A stretch of DNA of 16,187 nt from Thermoplasmata archaeon. GTDB taxonomy: Archaea; Thermoplasmatota; Thermoplasmata; Thermoplasmatales; Thermoplasmataceae. Location: contig JAKAYJ010000007.1 in assembly GCA_021816385.1 (NCBI GenBank), positions 1 to 16,187 of the forward strand, written 5' to 3'. Below the pieces are notes generated by a model. It was not told the DNA's origin and made no database searches. It worked only from the letters and a program-made list of their open reading frames with translations. Position numbers and translations under genes: made by a program. This document shows, piece after piece, positions 14,696 to 16,187 of the stretch (position 1 is the stretch's first letter; the number at the start of each line of letters is the position of its first letter).

Positions 14696-15622
14696 ATGGA
14701 AAATAGGAATACGATCAGTAAAAGTAAAGCTGATATTAGACATGATAAGGAAGAAGACTTTCTATCCAGAGGTAATATTTTCAAAAGGTCTGCTAAAAGG
14801 AATATCTATTACCTTATTTTTGCTATCCCTGCTTTGGCCTATGTGATAGGGCTTGCAATCGTTCCAGCTATAACAGTTGTATATGATAGTTTTATTGGAA
14901 AACATGGGTTCACTCTAGCCAACTATCTTGCTTTACCGAGTTACGGACTGTATGGTGCTATAATAAATACTCTGCTTGTAAGCGTTGGTGCCCTTTTAAT
15001 ACAGCTTTTCATTGCGCTTGCAATTGCGATGGTACTGGTAAAGCCATTCAAGGGTAAGAAGGCTTTTTCCACATTAGTTATTATTCCACTAGGTATTTCT
15101 ACCGTGGTAAGCGCTTTTGTATTTTCCATAATATTCCAGGCTGTTGGTGGGTATGCTAACTCAGCGCTGGTTTCAATTGGATTAAAACCCATAGACTGGT
15201 TCAATACAAACAGTTCCTCACTAGGTGTTGTGATGTTCTCCGATTTCTGGAAGAATACACCACTGGTTGCATTGATTCTATATGGTGGTCTTTCATCCCT
15301 CCCACCAACCCTCTATGAAGCAGCTTCAGTGGATGGAGCTGGTGCAGTAAGCCGATTTATACACATAACCTTGCCAAACATTGCACCCATAATGTCAATT
15401 GCGCTTCTGGTAAGGGGAGTCAGTGAATTCAATATTTTTGCATTGCCGCTCGTAATTATAGGGTATCATCCACTTATAATGAATACATTGATATTCGAAA
15501 ATTACTCCTCTCTGCAGACAAGAAACATTTCTTATGCAGCTGCAACAATCCTTCTGGCAATAATCATGGTGTATTCGGTTATAGTTGTAAGACTTGGAGG
15601 TGCGAAAGATCATGTCAAATGA
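14696..15622 (+). CDS. ABC transporter permease, MalF/UgpA-type (sugar family)
   Basis: This is one of two membrane subunits of a binding-protein-dependent ABC importer of the carbohydrate class. The 308-residue protein has six likely membrane spans, at about 38-63, 87-115, 124-148, 176-198, 229-255 and 279-300. The cytoplasmic EAA loop that contacts the ATPase, EAASVDGAGAVSRFIHITLP, is at 208-227 and is complete. The first 35 residues form a charged, hydrophilic tail (KSKADIRHDKEED) longer than in many MalF-like proteins of this size. An AGGTG ribosome site lies nine bases before the ATG, so unlike several genes here this one has a leader. The gene overlaps the second permease by 11 bases. 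No substrate-binding protein or ATPase gene is visible upstream; they may lie beyond the right edge. The substrate is unknown. Confidence 0.9.
   Translation: MENRNTISKSKADIRHDKEEDFLSRGNIFKRSAKRNIYYLIFAIPALAYVIGLAIVPAITVVYDSFIGKHGFTLANYLALPSYGLYGAIINTLLVSVGALLIQLFIALAIAMVLVKPFKGKKAFSTLVIIPLGISTVVSAFVFSIIFQAVGGYANSALVSIGLKPIDWFNTNSSSLGVVMFSDFWKNTPLVALILYGGLSSLPPTLYEAASVDGAGAVSRFIHITLPNIAPIMSIALLVRGVSEFNIFALPLVIIGYHPLIMNTLIFENYSSLQTRNISYAAATILLAIIMVYSVIVVRLGGAKDHVK
15596..15602 (+). promoter_or_regulatory. Strong ribosome-binding site for the second permease
   Basis: GGAGGTG lies nine bases before the ATG at 15612, inside the end of the first permease gene. It decides the start of the second permease, which has no supporting length evidence because the gene is cut. 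Confidence 0.75.
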
Positions 15623-16187
15623 GAAGGGAAAATGGACAACATACATAGCAGTAATAATCCTAGCTATTGTATTCGTATATCCACTCTGGATACTGATCAT
15701 TTATGCTTTCCAACCAGCATATCTAACATTTGACAAGATTTATCCGGGTCAGATACCACTCGCTTTCACATTAAGTAACCTGATCCAGTCGTTCAAGGAA
15801 GTTGATTTAATTGGCCCTTTGACAAGAAGTCTGGAAGTTGCATTCATGGTTGGTTTGATTGCGGTTGGACTTGGCATACCGGCTGGATACGGGCTTTCTA
15901 AACTTACTTCTGCACTGTCAAATAAATTAATCGTCTTCCTGTTCATAATCAACATGATGCCAGGACTGGTTATTGCAATACCAATATCAGTTTATTTTCT
16001 TCACGCAAATCTAGACAACACTGTCTTTGGTGTGGCATTTGCCCAGGAACTTGTTGTCCTGCCACTCTCGGTTTTTATTATGTTGAGTGGGTTTAGAAGC
16101 CTTCCACACGACCTGGAATACCAGGCAAGGGTAGACGGTGCTTCCTTTTCTTCAACATTTTTCAGGCTTCTAATGCCAATGATAAGG
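15612..16187 (+). CDS. ABC transporter permease, MalG-type, partial (cut by window edge)
   Basis: This is the partner permease of the preceding gene; the first 192 codons are visible and the frame is still open at the last base. An N-terminal membrane span (YIAVIILAIVFVYPLWILII, 11-30) with a short positively charged start is followed by a loop, then spans at about 74-95, 106-130 and 138-158. The EAA loop is LEYQARVDGASFSSTFFRLL (168-187): the D-G-A core is kept, but the 'EAA' triad reads YQA, a departure from the usual LEEAA. It overlaps the first permease by 11 bases and has its own strong ribosome site, so the pair is made in step. Together they should form the channel of a sugar-type importer; the remaining subunits are not seen. 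Confidence 0.88.
   Translation, partial: MSNEKGKWTTYIAVIILAIVFVYPLWILIIYAFQPAYLTFDKIYPGQIPLAFTLSNLIQSFKEVDLIGPLTRSLEVAFMVGLIAVGLGIPAGYGLSKLTSALSNKLIVFLFIINMMPGLVIAIPISVYFLHANLDNTVFGVAFAQELVVLPLSVFIMLSGFRSLPHDLEYQARVDGASFSSTFFRLLMPMIR

Noticed and set aside
15749..15955. Minus-strand frame inside the second permease
   Set aside because: Opposite a permease with membrane spans, ribosome site and EAA-type loop; a shadow frame.

Overview
The window looks like chromosomal DNA from a low-GC, cell-wall-less euryarchaeon of the Thermoplasmatales type (Thermoplasma / Ferroplasma / Cuniculiplasma relatives). The reasons are gene content and signals. It has an FtsZ, an archaeal-type AsnRS, a transketolase split into two genes next to a 223-residue transaldolase, and classical haem genes (hemE, hemH). 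Arginine is mostly AGG/AGA and isoleucine often ATA. Several first genes have a TATA box about 25-28 bases before the start codon and no room for a leader (leaderless transcripts), while downstream operon genes carry GGAGG/GGTG-type ribosome sites. The assignment is inferred from content; no marker rRNA is present.

Layout. Bases 1-3803 form a minus-strand operon, read as: unknown gene (3803) -> DUF309 protein -> asnS -> hemE -> hemH (runs off the left edge), with gaps of 1 to 14 bases or 4-base overlaps. A divergent region (3804-3987) separates it from a plus-strand orphan gene (3988-4932). That gene meets, tail to tail, a minus-strand pair: malic enzyme followed by a GNAT acetyltransferase. 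Only 48 bp containing one nearly symmetrical TATA box separate the malic enzyme from a divergent tandem-GNAT gene (6830-7792).

From 7842 to 14214 everything is on the minus strand: acyl-CoA synthetase, ftsZ, then a carbon-metabolism operon of transketolase N half -> transketolase C half -> transaldolase, followed by a membrane protein of the CTP-dependent lipid/polyprenol kinase family with its own likely promoter. A non-coding, AT-rich stretch of 481 bp (14215-14695) carries two palindromes and leads into two overlapping plus-strand ABC sugar-type permease genes; the second is cut by the right edge.

How the genes fit together. Transketolase and transaldolase give the non-oxidative pentose phosphate route. 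Malic enzyme and acyl-CoA synthetase belong to central carbon and fatty-acid use. The permeases suggest sugar or oligosaccharide import in a heterotroph. hemE and hemH make haem by the classical route. I see no CRISPR array, insertion sequence, prophage, tRNA or rRNA. Nothing here is clearly a new system; the best leads are two unrecognised genes, the shared bidirectional promoter and the palindromes in front of the transporter.
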